A DNA stretch of 64,000 nucleotides from Lepidodermella squamata. Lineage: Eukaryota > Gastrotricha. Positions within the stretch are counted from its first letter, which is position 1. Each line of letters starts with the position of its first letter. A program made the position numbers and the translations under genes. Under the pieces are notes generated by a model, which saw nothing but the letters and a program-made list of their open reading frames with translations, ran no database searches and was not told the origin of the DNA. This document shows positions 29,017-38,058 of the stretch, in pieces. The stretch is from assembly GCA_047495785.1 (NCBI GenBank), contig JBLDXI010000012.1, positions 124,001 to 188,000 on the forward strand. The letters run 5' to 3'.

Positions 29017-29310
29017 TTAGTACGCCATAAGTGGTCTGAAAATAGGCAGGCGATACGAAATAGGTCGGCGAAAGTACGAACCAGGGTAGAAAAAAGCGTC
29101 GTTATTCAGCTCTGAAATGGCATCATTGTTATTGTCCGTGATAGCGTCGCCGAACAGCATGTCCATGCCACTTCGCCTGTATACGGTCAGGGCTTCTTCA
29201 TCCGGCGAATCAGGTGAATCGAAGTCGCGCAAATCTTCTGGCGAACTCGTGACAGATCCGGAGCAAATAATTATCGCGAAAATCATGACAGCAGCGAAAA
29301 CTCTCAACAT
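29017..29310 (-). CDS. Small secreted protein with RR site and Arg-Pro tail
   Basis: 97 aa. Signal peptide 1-22. Acidic stretch with a duplicated D-S-P-D (31-37). Y-R-R-S-G-M-D (44-50) contains Arg-Arg. After an Asn/Asp-rich linker the C terminus is Y-F-R-R-P-I-S-Y-R-L-P-I-F-R-P-L-M-A-Y (79-97), with three aromatic-Arg-Pro or Leu-Pro steps. This could be the mature peptide after the second Arg-Arg. TATAAAAT (minus) lies at about 29375-29382. Confidence 0.76.
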   Translation of the reverse strand: MLRVFAAVMIFAIIICSGSVTSSPEDLRDFDSPDSPDEEALTVYRRSGMDMLFGDAITDNNNDAISELNNDAFFYPGSYFRRPISYRLPIFRPLMAY

Positions 29311-29458
29311 GGCGTTTTGTTTTTATTTGAGAACGCAAATATGAAAAACAAAACAAAATCAACGTGGCTGGGCCATTTTATATTATAACTTCCTCGCTGG
29401 ATTTAAATTCAATTAACAGGGATGACCATACGCAATCATAGGAAATCGATTTCTGCCA

Positions 29459-29773
29459 TTATATAGTGTTTCTAAGGCGGTAATTCGTGAATTTAGCGTT
29501 CGCATCGTGGTTCAGCTTTGCCTTGATGACGTAATTCGTGTTACGCTGCGTTGTCGTCGACCATAGCTCAGGCCTGTCAACGTTTTTCAGGTCGTTACGC
29601 ATCATTTTCACGGCGCCCCTCTTGTCGGCGAAAAATGGATTTCGCCCTTCGAAGATGTCGTCATACGTTGCTTGTCCCGTGTAAAAATCAGCCAACAATT
29701 CATCGTAAGGTCCGCAGTAACTCGTGGCCAGAAGAAGACCAGAAATTATCAGCAAAACATATAGATAAGACAT
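29459..29773 (-). CDS. Small secreted protein with KRG site and VDRxELW motif
   Basis: 104 aa. Signal peptide 1-20 (S-Y-C). F-E-G-R-N-P-F-F-A-D-K-R-G-A-V (41-55) has a Lys-Arg-Gly site. R-N-D-L-K-N-V-D-R-P-E-L-W-S (59-72) matches N-N-D-L-L-H-V-D-R-Y-E-L-W-N at the C terminus of 37780-38058, the only other gene with this motif. A basic tail of about 30 residues follows here. It links the KR-G and PNY groups. Confidence 0.78.
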   Translation of the reverse strand: MSYLYVLLIISGLLLATSYCGPYDELLADFYTGQATYDDIFEGRNPFFADKRGAVKMMRNDLKNVDRPELWSTTTQRNTNYVIKAKLNHDANAKFTNYRLRNTI

Positions 29774-29907
29774 TTTTGTGTAAAAAAGCGGGAAATAATA
29801 GTTCCACGATTATTTTTATTTTAATACACCCGAGAAATTTCCTAAATATGGCTATTATCTATCATGTGACGGATTAAGTTAGTTCGGTAATGGAAGGCCT
29901 CTAATTC

Positions 29908-30378
29908 TTATCGACGGCCGACTCGAAGGAGGCGGGGAGAGCCACTTCGGCCAACGCGGAGAAGACGGGCATTACCACTGCGGCCGACTCGCAGCAGACG
30001 GGCATTTCCACTCCGGCCAACGCGAAGGAGCTTCGCATTTCCACTCCTGCCCACTCGGAGTAGCTTCGCATTGCCGCTTCTGCCCACTCGCAGTAGCCTC
30101 GCATTGCCACTTCGTCCGACGCGGACGAGGCGCGGCTTCGACGCGTCTCGCTTCATAAGCGGGTGGTACATTTCGCCGTCGTCGACTGACAGCATGCTCG
30201 GGTTGTAGTCGGATGCAGTCGGGACGCCGTAGCTGAACGGGTAGTCGTAGGCCTCAGGCAGGTCGAACAGCTTCGCGAGGGCGCCATCGTCCTGTCCGAG
30301 CAACAAGCTCATAGGAATCGCCTCAACATTCACAGCGCAAAGCGCGGCCAAAGCGATAAAGCAGCTAACGGAAATCAT
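29908..30378 (-). CDS. Neuropeptide precursor with seven R-V-G-R amidation repeats
   Basis: 156 aa. Signal peptide 1-20. An acidic, Tyr/Pro-rich spacer ends at M-K-R (75-77). Then come seven R-V-G-R sites, spaced exactly 11 residues apart over 84-155: one L-V-R-V-G-R and six L-L-R-V-G-R, separated by S-G-N-A-[RK] or S-G-S-P-R. Gly-Arg is the standard amidation and cleavage signal, so the products should be short peptides ending -Arg-Val-NH2, either L-L-R-V-amide or the longer S-G-N-A-R-L-L-R-V-amide depending on use of the single basic residue. The DNA repeats at 33 bp (about 29911-30132). The ending recalls the -M-L-R-L-amide myomodulins only superficially; I do not recognise the family. Confidence 0.9.
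   Translation of the reverse strand: MISVSCFIALAALCAVNVEAIPMSLLLGQDDGALAKLFDLPEAYDYPFSYGVPTASDYNPSMLSVDDGEMYHPLMKRDASKPRLVRVGRSGNARLLRVGRSGNAKLLRVGRSGNAKLLRVGRSGNARLLRVGRSGNARLLRVGRSGSPRLLRVGRR
29911..30132 (-). repeat. 33 bp coding tandem repeat
   Basis: About six and a half units of 33 bp coding for the R-V-G-R repeats of the neuropeptide precursor. Units are nearly identical in the middle and diverge at both ends, as expected from unequal exchange. Confidence 0.8.
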
Positions 30379-30533
30379 TTTATTTTTCGTAAAGTGCGAA
30401 ATTGAAATAGGAAATAAAAACGGGTCTGAATGTTATTGCTAGATCAGCGCGCAATTTATTTGATGATGATGACCATGCGAAAATTGAAAAGTTAAACCCG
30501 GATATGGGCACTCGAGTCAATTACGCGTGGCTT

Positions 30534-30842
30534 TCATAGAACGAAAGCTCGATAGGCGGCGAATTTACGCGCACCGCCCCGCTCGTCACGATCCTGGTAT
30601 CTTCGCTGCTGCTTTATTGAACCCATGGCGGACGCACTTCTTCTGACTCTTCTCGCCAGATCTGAGTCAGTGCGAGGAGTTGTCACAGCGTTAATTTGCC
30701 GCGTGGTTCTCAACCTAGGATTTAGATGCATTTGATTTTGGAAATACCATGCGTCCTGAAAAAAGTCGAAATGGTCGTTAGCCTGGATGATCTCGATAGT
30801 AACTGCTAGGCAAATCAGCGCGATAAACTGGAAATTTCTCAT
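30534..30842 (-). CDS. Small secreted basic protein with several RR sites
   Basis: 102 aa from the ATG at 30842 (an upstream ATG at 30872 adds ten residues). Signal peptide 1-21. The N-terminal part is acidic-aromatic (D-H-F-D-F-F-Q-D-A-W-Y-F); the rest is strongly basic with Arg-Arg at 64-65, 67-68 and 80-81. H-L-N-P-R-L-R (39-45) may be a P-N-Y relic. No cysteine outside the signal peptide. Several short peptides could be cut from it; no motif repeats. Confidence 0.72.
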   Translation of the reverse strand: MRNFQFIALICLAVTIEIIQANDHFDFFQDAWYFQNQMHLNPRLRTTRQINAVTTPRTDSDLARRVRRSASAMGSIKQQRRYQDRDERGGARKFAAYRAFVL

Positions 30843-30909
30843 CTCGGAAAAAAAATTGAATGCCGTGATCAATTTTATTATTCATAACCGTGCAGCGGCA
30901 TTAAAACAA

Positions 30910-31212
30910 CTACAGCACTACGTTTCGGTAGAAACTGTTAAATAATTCATCATCCAATTCAGGCGTATGATGGTAATTTTGCTGATGCTGATCGGCACTA
31001 GCTAGCGGCAACGAGTAGTCACCGTCCCCTGGCTCCTCGGTGTCGTCGATATTATTACTCGAATTAGCCTTCCCTTCCACGTCGTTGAGGTTGTAGTTCG
31101 GGTGAATGTAAAACCTAGCCAAATATTCGTCATCCTGATCTCGGACGAAAATGAAAGGCAGGCCGGTTATGCTCAAAATCATCATTAAAAATACGAAAAA
31201 AGTGGACAGCAT
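30910..31212 (-). CDS. Small secreted protein, PNYN family
   Basis: 100 aa. Signal peptide 1 to about 18. F-Y-I-H-P-N-Y-N-L-N-D-V-E-G (34-47) is the family box. The remainder is acidic and His/Gln-rich (D-Q-H-Q-Q-N-Y-H-H-T-P-E-L-D-D-E). Unlike 31972 and 35728 there is no D-W-L-S-P box and no Lys-Arg, so it may be an older or reduced member. TATATATT (minus) lies at about 31254-31261. Confidence 0.8.
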   Translation of the reverse strand: MLSTFFVFLMMILSITGLPFIFVRDQDDEYLARFYIHPNYNLNDVEGKANSSNNIDDTEEPGDGDYSLPLASADQHQQNYHHTPELDDELFNSFYRNVVL

Positions 31213-31253
31213 TTTTATTTATTAAGAAATTCGGAGAAATGAGGCCACTATCC

Positions 31254-31261
31254 AATATATA
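31254..31261 (-). promoter_or_regulatory. TATA-like box of gene 30910-31212
   Basis: TATATATT on the minus strand about 45 bp upstream of the start. Confidence 0.4.
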
Positions 31262-31366
31262 GTTTTCCACCTACAGGCAGGTAGGTAGGTACATAAAACA
31301 AAAAGGGTTTTCAAACTACTTCCGACAGGTGATTTATAGACGGCGCCTTATATCGTAGGTGTGAAT

Positions 31367-31627
31367 TCAATGGTCTCTAACAGGATATGGGACGCCTCCA
31401 ATCCATTGATACTTAGGTTTGTTACGGCCATTCGATGAAAAGCTGTTCCACGCAGCTCTTCGCACTAAATCAATCGAATCCGCCGCATTGTCGTCAGCAT
31501 CCTGCTCCTCCACTTCGAAGTCGGGAAGATAAACGCTGAGATCGGCCCTTTTGTTAAGGCGGATTGGCTGCGGGTGGCAGACGGCAATTACAAGAGCCGT
31601 GGTCAGAATGTAGCGTAAAACTCTCAT
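31367..31627 (-). CDS. Small secreted protein, GRP-motif family
   Basis: 86 aa. Signal peptide 1 to about 20. N-K-R-A-D (25-29) lies close behind it, then an acidic stretch E-V-E-E-Q-D-A-D-D-N (38-47), then V-R-R-A-A-W (55-60). It ends with the signature Y-Q-W-I-G-G-V-P-Y-P-V-R-D-H (73-86), where Val replaces the usual Arg. The two dibasic sites divide the protein into an acidic spacer and a roughly 29-residue C-terminal peptide carrying the motif, as in a prohormone. Confidence 0.84.
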   Translation of the reverse strand: MRVLRYILTTALVIAVCHPQPIRLNKRADLSVYLPDFEVEEQDADDNAADSIDLVRRAAWNSFSSNGRNKPKYQWIGGVPYPVRDH

Positions 31628-31971
31628 TTTTCTCTGCGAGACAAGACTTGGTAAAAATGAACCCAGAGTATTTGTGTTGTTATTTCAAGCGCATTATGTA
31701 GTGCGGTTGCGGAGTATAATAAAAAAAAACCGCCCGCTGCGCAATTAATCAAGCGCAAATTTACTCATCGTCGTACATATAAATCAATGCTAATAGACGA
31801 TAAATATGTAGCCGCTGAGGAAAGTTAATAATTTATTAGATCGCATTTTAGACTTATATATTATTGTTGTTCTCTTTAGGAGATTGACCCATGAAAATCG
31901 CAAGGCCGTTTTTTCAGCCGCCGAGGGATTTAAACACGTGAAAAATGTCATTACCATAGATTTTTACGTCT

Positions 31972-32274
31972 TCATTTGCCATGGATCTTATCGAAGTTGC
32001 GCATAGCTCCAGGTCCTCGAGCCCTACCACCGCGTTTCGCGATTAAGTAAGGCGATAGCCAGTCGGTCAGCTGAGCATGGGAATGGTGATGCTGAGACGG
32101 GTACATCGCCTCGACGTCATTCATGATGTTGTAGACGTGTGACTCATCCTCTGGGTTGTAGTTAGGGTGCATGATGGTGTGGCTGGATGGATCGTTTTCT
32201 GGAGGCATGTTGTGATTGAAAACGAAAGCTTGGCAGCTCAAAACTGCCGTAGCCAAAATAGCGAAGAAAATCAT
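31972..32274 (-). CDS. Small secreted protein, PNYN family with DWLSP and KRG
   Basis: 100 aa. Signal peptide 1-16. I-M-H-P-N-Y-N-P-E-D-E-S-H (34-46), V-E-A-M-Y-P-S-Q (54-61), a His cluster (62-66), D-W-L-S-P-Y-L-I-A-K-R-G-G-R-A-R-G (71-87). All these boxes recur in order in 35728-36072, about 3.5 kb away across a repeat-rich gap. The Lys-Arg would release a 19-residue basic Gly/Arg-rich C-terminal peptide. A TATAAAAA lies at 32316-32323. Confidence 0.84.
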   Translation of the reverse strand: MIFFAILATAVLSCQAFVFNHNMPPENDPSSHTIMHPNYNPEDESHVYNIMNDVEAMYPSQHHHSHAQLTDWLSPYLIAKRGGRARGPGAMRNFDKIHGK

Positions 32275-32315
32275 GTCGATTTGTTACACCGCGAAACTAA
32301 GTCGAAATTTTCGCC

Positions 32316-32323
32316 TTTTTATA
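32316..32323 (-). promoter_or_regulatory. TATA box of gene 31972-32274
   Basis: TATAAAAA on the minus strand about 45 bp upstream of the start codon. Confidence 0.5.
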
Positions 32324-32778
32324 AAGCTGGTTTAATCAAGCGTGGAAAATAGAGTGAAAAAGGAAGCAGCTAAACCTGGAATTCTAATTATCAACTTATT
32401 CCGACTGAGTGAGTAGGAATCAAGTAGGAAACCCGAGAAATCTGTGTGGGCTGGAGTTCTAAGGGACATTTTTAGGGGGGTTATGTTGGAATCTAGCTTA
32501 AACTTTCCGTATCTTTTCCCAAGTTAGGCTAAAACTTGAGCCGAGATCTTTCTAAAAATCCAATTACTCCGGGACACTTTTCTAGTGTTGTCCTATATAA
32601 TTTCTAAAACCAATTGTTAAATCGTCCCTTTTTAATTTTCAATGTGTCATCTGCAAGAAGCAAGTGAGATTATAGAATATTATGGAACGATTGAGTTTTT
32701 CAGCTTTTTCCCGCGGTGTCAATATGAAAAAATAACTAGGTAGAAAGAATTTGATAGGATTTCACGGCTAACCAGTTG
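32324..32778. other. Intergenic, nothing recognised
   Basis: Left flank of the repeat-rich gap; no supported gene. Confidence 0.35.
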
Positions 32779-33279
32779 GCTACCGTAACGTGTGGTGATT
32801 GTGGACACGGTAACTTTGGACACTTTCGGCTTTGCAGGTGTTTAGCTTTTCAGGCTTGAACGTTTAAATCATGGGGGGTTTTGCATAAAATTCTCCGTCT
32901 CTTCAGCTTTCGTTTGAAATAAAAATCAAGACGATTGGAGCTGAAATCGGATTTCAGAAAAAGTTGCAAGCAGCTAGACTTTGGGTGCCGTTTTGGGACC
33001 CCCCTTCTATCTTTCTGAAAATCGAACAGTTTTCAATAAAAATTGGCATGAGCATTCTCCTATATTTACTCTCCCGATAATCGAAGAAAAAATGACAATC
33101 CGTCGACGCGTTTTAGCAGGACATTTACCTGAAAAACAGGTGAAAATTGGGGTAATTTTGGACACTTTTGGACGGGTTAAGTATGCTGCTGCGCAGAAAA
33201 GTATTTTTATTGAACTTGCGAGAAACAGATGATGCGCCATCTGTTTATAATTTTTTCGAAATCTGACCCAAGATAAATT

Positions 33280-33707
33280 CACTGTAAAAAATCTCTGGCT
33301 ATATAGCAGTTGGTATTTAGCCACTTGGGGTAATTACTGTTTCACAATTTCGAATAAAATAGGATAAATAGCCAAATATATTTAACTTTGAGAGGAATCC
33401 AATTAATGTTCCATATTTTGCTTTGATGATAATTACAGGATGAAACATACCCATTTAATATGGGACTGCGATAGCGATGTTTTTGGCCCATAAGTGAGAA
33501 AAGAAACGTTGCGCAAAACAGCAGCCTTGCTCATTTCAAAATTCAAATTTTTCGTTAATTACCCAAAATAATTTCATTTGGGTAAATAGCCCGCGTAAAA
33601 TAATTTGAAGGGCTAAATAGGAGGTTCTATGGGGGGTTTTTATCCAAACAACTATATGGGCTCGAGTGGCTAATTAGCGGATATATAGCCAGAGATTTTT
33701 TACAGTG
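33280..33707. mobile_element. Nested MITE with 26 bp perfect inverted ends
   Basis: The ends 33280-33305 ('cactgtaaaaaatctctg' and on) and 33682-33707 are perfect inverted repeats of 26 bp. The 428 bp interior has no coding capacity and is AT-rich. It lies inside the 32779-33974 element and so inserted later or is part of a composite. Perfect ends suggest recent activity. No clear target duplication longer than 2 bp. Confidence 0.75.
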
Positions 33708-33737
33708 TTGAAAAACCATGAATAACAGATAATTCAC

Positions 33738-33770
33738 AATGAAATTGCAATGAAATTGCAATGAAATTGC
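33738..33770. repeat. Three 11 bp tandem repeats
   Basis: Three exact copies of 'aatgaaattgc' just outside the right end of the nested element. Confidence 0.85.
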
Positions 33771-33974
33771 ATATGCAAATGATTGTCCAAAGTTACCGGA
33801 ACACATATTAATTAGCCAAAGGTCAGGTAAAATTCAAAAAATTTCTGGAATTTGCAGTAAATTCAAGAACCACCGTCCCCACCTTTGGTAAAAATCTCAG
33901 AAATTTAGGAGCAAAGGCTGATTTTTAATGTTCGAAAAACACGTTTTGTCCAAAGTTACCACTCGTTACGGTAT

Positions 33975-35727
33975 TTATTATTATTATTGTTATTAAATGA
34001 TTCAGGAATTATACACACGTTTAGAATATCGACGGCCTACCGGAGGCAAAGCTGGACGATCAGGACCGAGGACTATTTTCTTTGTAAATTAGCTAGCCTT
34101 GAATTTGATGCCAACTATGAACCGACTGAATTATAATGGCTTCTCACAAACACCGCCGAGGAGCCATGTCAACGAGGCAACCAACCATCATTAATTATAA
34201 GAACTTGGGCGAATCCCCATGCTTGAATTTGAAATAATTTTAAAATAATTTGAATTTGAATAATATGCCCTGGAAAAAAGGACAACCCATAGTTACGAAA
34301 CAGTGAGACAACTTGCTGCACAATGCCAATTCTGTTCGTCATTTCTAGTTCTCACGCGAAGTATTTTTGAACTATCATGCGAATTGGCAAATTTTTTCTC
34401 TGAATTTGCCATTTAGCTGGGGAGAATTCATGGCCACCTAGCTATTATTGTTCGGGTGAAGCTTCTGTTGAATTTTGAATTTTTTTGCATTATTCTTCTC
34501 AAAAAATGTAGTTGGGCATTTCCAAAATGGCCTAAAATTCATGAAATCTGCAGCTGATCTGAAGCTAGTCTATTTTTGTGCCACGAAGATGTACATGGTT
34601 AATCAGTATAATCTTAATCGGTTAGATATTAGTGAATACCGGTGCATCATGGCGAAATCCAGCGCTTCAGGAATTCGGTCAACTGGGCTGAAAACCCTAT
34701 GAAAACTCACCTGATACCTTCCATTTTATGATTACGAAATTTTGTTTATGTCTCTAAAATTCTGAACACGAGTATGACCTAATTTCTTACTTCAGCTCGA
34801 ATGACCTGAGCGTAACAAAATAAACTTGGGCAAATTAATTCGATTTATAAATTGGCGAACAAATTGGGGCGGATTGGGGACAATAATATATAATAGTTCA
34901 ATGCCTGAAATAATAATTTTTCATCGGTCCTGAGCGTGGAAAAATTAGTAAGCCTATTAAGCCTACCTGAGCGTTCGCCAATTATAAATGAAATTGGCGA
35001 TATTATAATTTTAAATAATAATTATTTTGCGATGAATTCAACGCAGAAAACGTTTATCATTGACCGATCGCAAACGAAATAGTCGGGACGGTCGAGAAAT
35101 TTTGCAAGTAATTTAGCTGCCGAAAATTCAGATATTTTACTGAATAAGTATTGGAAATAAAAATATTATATGCACTTTCAACTTTTCGAAATTTTGAATT
35201 CCGCGCCATCGAGCAATGGCGCGATAAGACGCGCCATCCGCCGGTTGGGCCGTAATACCCGTTTTTTTGTAAACCTCCTCGTACATGGTTTGCAAAATTC
35301 GGAGTTTAAACCAGGTTTAGCGGATAAAACCTCTAAAACCTGCAAATTTTCTCTCATTGGTACATAGGTTTTTTAATCGAACATAGGAATTTTCTTCTAT
35401 TGCTCCATTTTATATACGCGAACAATGGTGAGTCCCAATACGCAACAATGGTTGCTTTGGAAATGAGAGGAAAACTTAAACCTTAAACCTTAATCCAACA
35501 TAAGGAAGGTTCCAACATACGCCCCTAGATGTTTCAGATGCCATAATCCTAAAAATTAGGTGAGCTTGAACTGCAAGCCAAATTGATTTTGAATTTGAAA
35601 CTGCCGGAAACAACTTTTTTCTCAGGGTTAAACGGACTTGCAATCCTCAAATCGATTTTATTAGTGTATATAAAATAGATATAATCGGCGAAACCTGTGC
35701 TGATCACTGAACATTTATAAGTCATCT
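33975..35727. other. Intergenic, 1.75 kb, no supported gene
   Basis: Low-complexity AT-rich DNA with 'gcgccatcgagcaatggcgc' (a hairpin with 8 bp arms, about 35202-35221) and an 'aaaccttaaacctt' tract near 35478. The frame at 34475-34702 has no signal peptide and no match in style to the neighbours. Confidence 0.4.
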
Positions 35728-36072
35728 CTACCCGCGATTTTTGTTCGAGCCAGTCTTTCCTGCTTTGCTGGCAGCACGGTGTAGATTTCCAGAAAAGCCG
35801 CGCTTCTCAACAACGGCGCTGCCGTCATCTGTATTAGGGGACAGCCAATCGAACAGAGAGTGCGAGTGGTCTTGCTGAGACGGAAGCAGCGTTTCCACAT
35901 CGCCCAGGATGTTATGCAAATGCGATTCGAACTCGGCGTTGTAGTTCGGATTCAGTAGGCTCTGCATTATCGGATCTTGATTATTGTTCGACAGCTGGTT
36001 GTAGTTGTAGACGAAACCGCTGCTACAAACGATTAGCGCGACGAATAGCGCAGCGAAAAATGTCCACAGCAT
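35728..36072 (-). CDS. Small secreted protein, PNYN family with DWLSP and KRG
   Basis: 114 aa. Signal peptide 1-19. L-L-N-P-N-Y-N-A-E-F-E-S-H (39-51), V-E-T-L-L-P-S-Q-Q (59-67), H-S-H-S-L-F-D-W-L-S-P-N (69-80), V-E-K-R-G-F-S-G (88-95). It is the duplicate of 31972-32274; the distance between the D-W-L-S-P and Lys-Arg boxes grew by six residues. The C-terminal 23 residues after Lys-Arg are basic with R-A-A-S-K-A-G-K. Conservation of boxes around the cleavage site argues that processing matters. Confidence 0.85.
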   Translation of the reverse strand: MLWTFFAALFVALIVCSSGFVYNYNQLSNNNQDPIMQSLLNPNYNAEFESHLHNILGDVETLLPSQQDHSHSLFDWLSPNTDDGSAVVEKRGFSGNLHRAASKAGKTGSNKNRG

Positions 36073-37031
36073 CTTCGAATTCGGGGTAAAAAGAATAATT
36101 TCGAGAGAAAAATAAAACCTAGTAACAAATTAAAGTCCACGTGACAATCAAAAACAAGATTTTTTAAATTTCGAACTATTCAAGCGTTAGTAGTACGGAA
36201 GAGATGACGCTCGAAGGGGGCTGTCTGCGAATGACAGCTTTATCGTCAGCAAATTATTTTTATAATTACAAGCAAAGTGGAATGTTGAATTCAGTGGCGA
36301 ACTTCCGAAAATCCAATACACCGCTAATTCTTAAAGAACATAATAATAAATCTCCGTTGAGCACTTTTGCTCAAGTATGCGCAACTTGTGCTCAATTTTC
36401 TCAATGAGTGCTCAAAATGTGCACAAAGTGTGCTCAAAGTAGCCCGCGTTGGATTTTCCTAATTAACTTTTCTCGAAGGAGCAGTTTCATGGCGTTAAGC
36501 AGGAAACTGCGTGGTTTAAATCTCCGTGGTGGACCAGTTGATCACCGATTGTGCACAAGAAGGGCTCAACGGAGACATAACCACAGAAAATTATAAGGAA
36601 AAATTTGCACATTTAAATGTTTGGAAATCAGGCGTGATACGAAGCCTTGTGATCTCTCGCCTAAAAATTTCGAGAAATTTCGATTCGAGTTCATTTATGC
36701 CAGTTTTTAAGGTGACAAAGGTAAACAGAACTGTGTTTGCCTCTCATTCCTCTGACGAAAAATGTGCCCGCTCCACTCATTCCGTATCACCTCTCACCTC
36801 AAAAATGACACAAAAAACGTGAAATTCGAATTTTTCGACGTTATTCTTTTGGTTGATCGTTTTATAGCAAGCAGCTGATAGTTATGAAGGTCACAATGTT
36901 AGACGATTTGACCCATAAAACACGAAGAGCTTTTATTACAAAAGTCTATTAGGTCAATTGCGCGATGCTAGCAAAAAGTCGGTCATCAGTCATCATTTGA
37001 TCTTGAAGAATTAAGAAATGCAAAGAATGAC
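36073..37031. other. Intergenic, no supported gene
   Basis: A cluster of 'gtgctca'/'tgagcac' words at about 36357-36440 makes several short inverted repeats. Frames at 36204-36822 on the plus strand overlap one another, lack signal peptides and look random. Confidence 0.35.
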
Positions 37032-37078
37032 CATCTTGGCAAGTGATGTTAAGGTACTTAACATCACTTGCATCTTGG
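37032..37078. mobile_element. 31 bp palindrome with 8 bp direct repeats
   Basis: A perfect 14 bp inverted repeat around a 3 bp loop (37040-37070; arm 'caagtgatgttaag') is bounded on both sides by 'catcttgg' (37032-37039 and 37071-37078). An 8 bp duplication is the size made by hAT-type transposases. It looks like a minimal foldback insertion or excision remnant. Confidence 0.65.
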
Positions 37079-37267
37079 AGGGCGTATATGAACCCTAAAA
37101 TTGTCCGATTTTTAACCAACGCCTTCGAATCGAAACCGACAAATGATCACGAGTTTAATTTATCTAATAGCGATAAGTAGCTATGTTACAGGCCTAAAAT
37201 AGCAATTAACGCCCACCGTCTAATCATCATCATCATGAAGTTTTTTACTATTGTCCAAGCTCCACAC

Positions 37268-37576
37268 CTACATGCGAGTTTCGCGTATGACGTAGGGTTT
37301 CCCAGCGACCCAATGGACGTTCCTGCTAACGCTGAGTTTGCCTTGCTGAACATTCGAGGCTGGTCTGCTGCGTTTCGCCATGAAATACGGCATGAATCCG
37401 AGACTGGGCTCGCTTTGTTGCACGGTATCAGGGGCGAAGAATGAATCCTGATCGTTCGCCATTTGATAGAACGCGTCCGAGTCGTATTCTTTGATATTGG
37501 ACGGCTCTACGGACATGTACGGCACTTCTGCCGAGACGGCTAAAATTACACTGGCAAGTATCAAAATTCTAATCAT
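37268..37576 (-). CDS. Small secreted protein, GRP-motif family with KR site
   Basis: 102 aa. Signal peptide 1-16. Acidic, Phe/Tyr-rich spacer with Y-M-S-V-E-P and D-S-F-F-A-P. F-M-P-Y-F-M-A-K-R-S-R-P (61-72) parallels the L-S-P-Y-L-I-A-K-R-G of 31972-32274, so the convertase site context is shared between families. The C terminus is N-V-H-W-V-A-G-K-P-Y-V-I-R-E-T-R-M (86-102). Cleavage would give a 33-residue peptide with the motif at its end. TATAAA lies at 37616-37621. Confidence 0.86.
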   Translation of the reverse strand: MIRILILASVILAVSAEVPYMSVEPSNIKEYDSDAFYQMANDQDSFFAPDTVQQSEPSLGFMPYFMAKRSRPASNVQQGKLSVSRNVHWVAGKPYVIRETRM

Positions 37577-37615
37577 TTTGCAGCCGTTAAATAAGTTTGA
37601 AATCTTCTGCTGGGG

Positions 37616-37621
37616 TTTATA
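37616..37621 (-). promoter_or_regulatory. TATA box of gene 37268-37576
   Basis: TATAAA on the minus strand about 40 bp upstream of the start. Confidence 0.5.
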
Positions 37622-37779
37622 AGGCCCTCAGGAACCAGGGCTGCGGTGCTTCGGAGCATGAAACGCCCTGGTCAGGAAGTGGGAAATTATGATGTCATCG
37701 CGTCAAATAGCCCGTAAATCACGTTTTATTTATCGAAAAGGAATCATATTATAGAATTCAAGCATAGAAGTCACTACTA

Positions 37780-38058
37780 CTAATAGTAATCATTCCACAG
37801 TTCGTATCTGTCGACGTGAAGAAGATCGTTGTTTGAAATCGGGCGAAGATTTCGTCGACCATATCGCTCTTCTCGAGCTGCTGCTAACAATTGTTGCTTC
37901 CTGTCGATTTCATCTTGCTTCTGCTTGAGAAACCGCACGTAGTTCGGGTCCATGAGGAGTTCAGTCGCCGAGGCTGATTCGTCATTGTCATAAGCGGCGT
38001 TGACAGCAGCTAAACCACAGATTGTCACGAAAATCAACGCAATAGAAATAAAATGCAT
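37780..38058 (-). CDS. Small secreted protein, PNY box and VDRxELW motif
   Basis: 92 aa. Signal peptide 1-21. E-L-L-M-D-P-N-Y-V-R-F-L-K-Q-K-Q-D-E-I (33-51) resembles L-L-D-P-D-H-Y-V-N-L-I-D-F-E-Q in 39452-39667. A charged helix (51-68) follows, and the protein ends with N-N-D-L-L-H-V-D-R-Y-E-L-W-N-D-Y-Y (76-92), shared with 29459-29773. It thus ties two otherwise different genes together. G-R-R at 67-69 could be processed. Confidence 0.82.
   Translation of the reverse strand: MHFISIALIFVTICGLAAVNAAYDNDESASATELLMDPNYVRFLKQKQDEIDRKQQLLAAAREERYGRRNLRPISNNDLLHVDRYELWNDYY

Larger units (their letters stand above)
32779..33974. mobile_element. Non-autonomous terminal-inverted-repeat element (about 1.2 kb)
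   Basis: The left end 'taccgtaacgtgtggt' (32780) and right end 'accactcgttacggta' (ending 33973) are inverted copies, and 'ggtaactttggac' (32809-32821) is inverted at 'gtccaaagttacc' (33948-33960), with another copy of the latter at about 33784. Both ends can be read as flanked by TA, as after insertion at a TA site. There is no long open frame, so transposase must be supplied elsewhere. A second inverted-repeat element is nested in the middle. Confidence 0.7.

Noticed and set aside
32981-33324. Open frames inside the 32.8-34.0 kb element
   Set aside because: Both strands open over the same stretch, no transposase motif; chance frames in a repeat.
34475-34702. 75-codon plus frame in the gene-poor gap
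   Set aside because: No signal peptide or domain; AT-rich DNA.
36355-36440. Cluster of 'gtgctca' words, considered as a CRISPR-like or satellite array
   Set aside because: Spacing is irregular and units are only 7 bp; CRISPR arrays are not expected in a nuclear animal genome.
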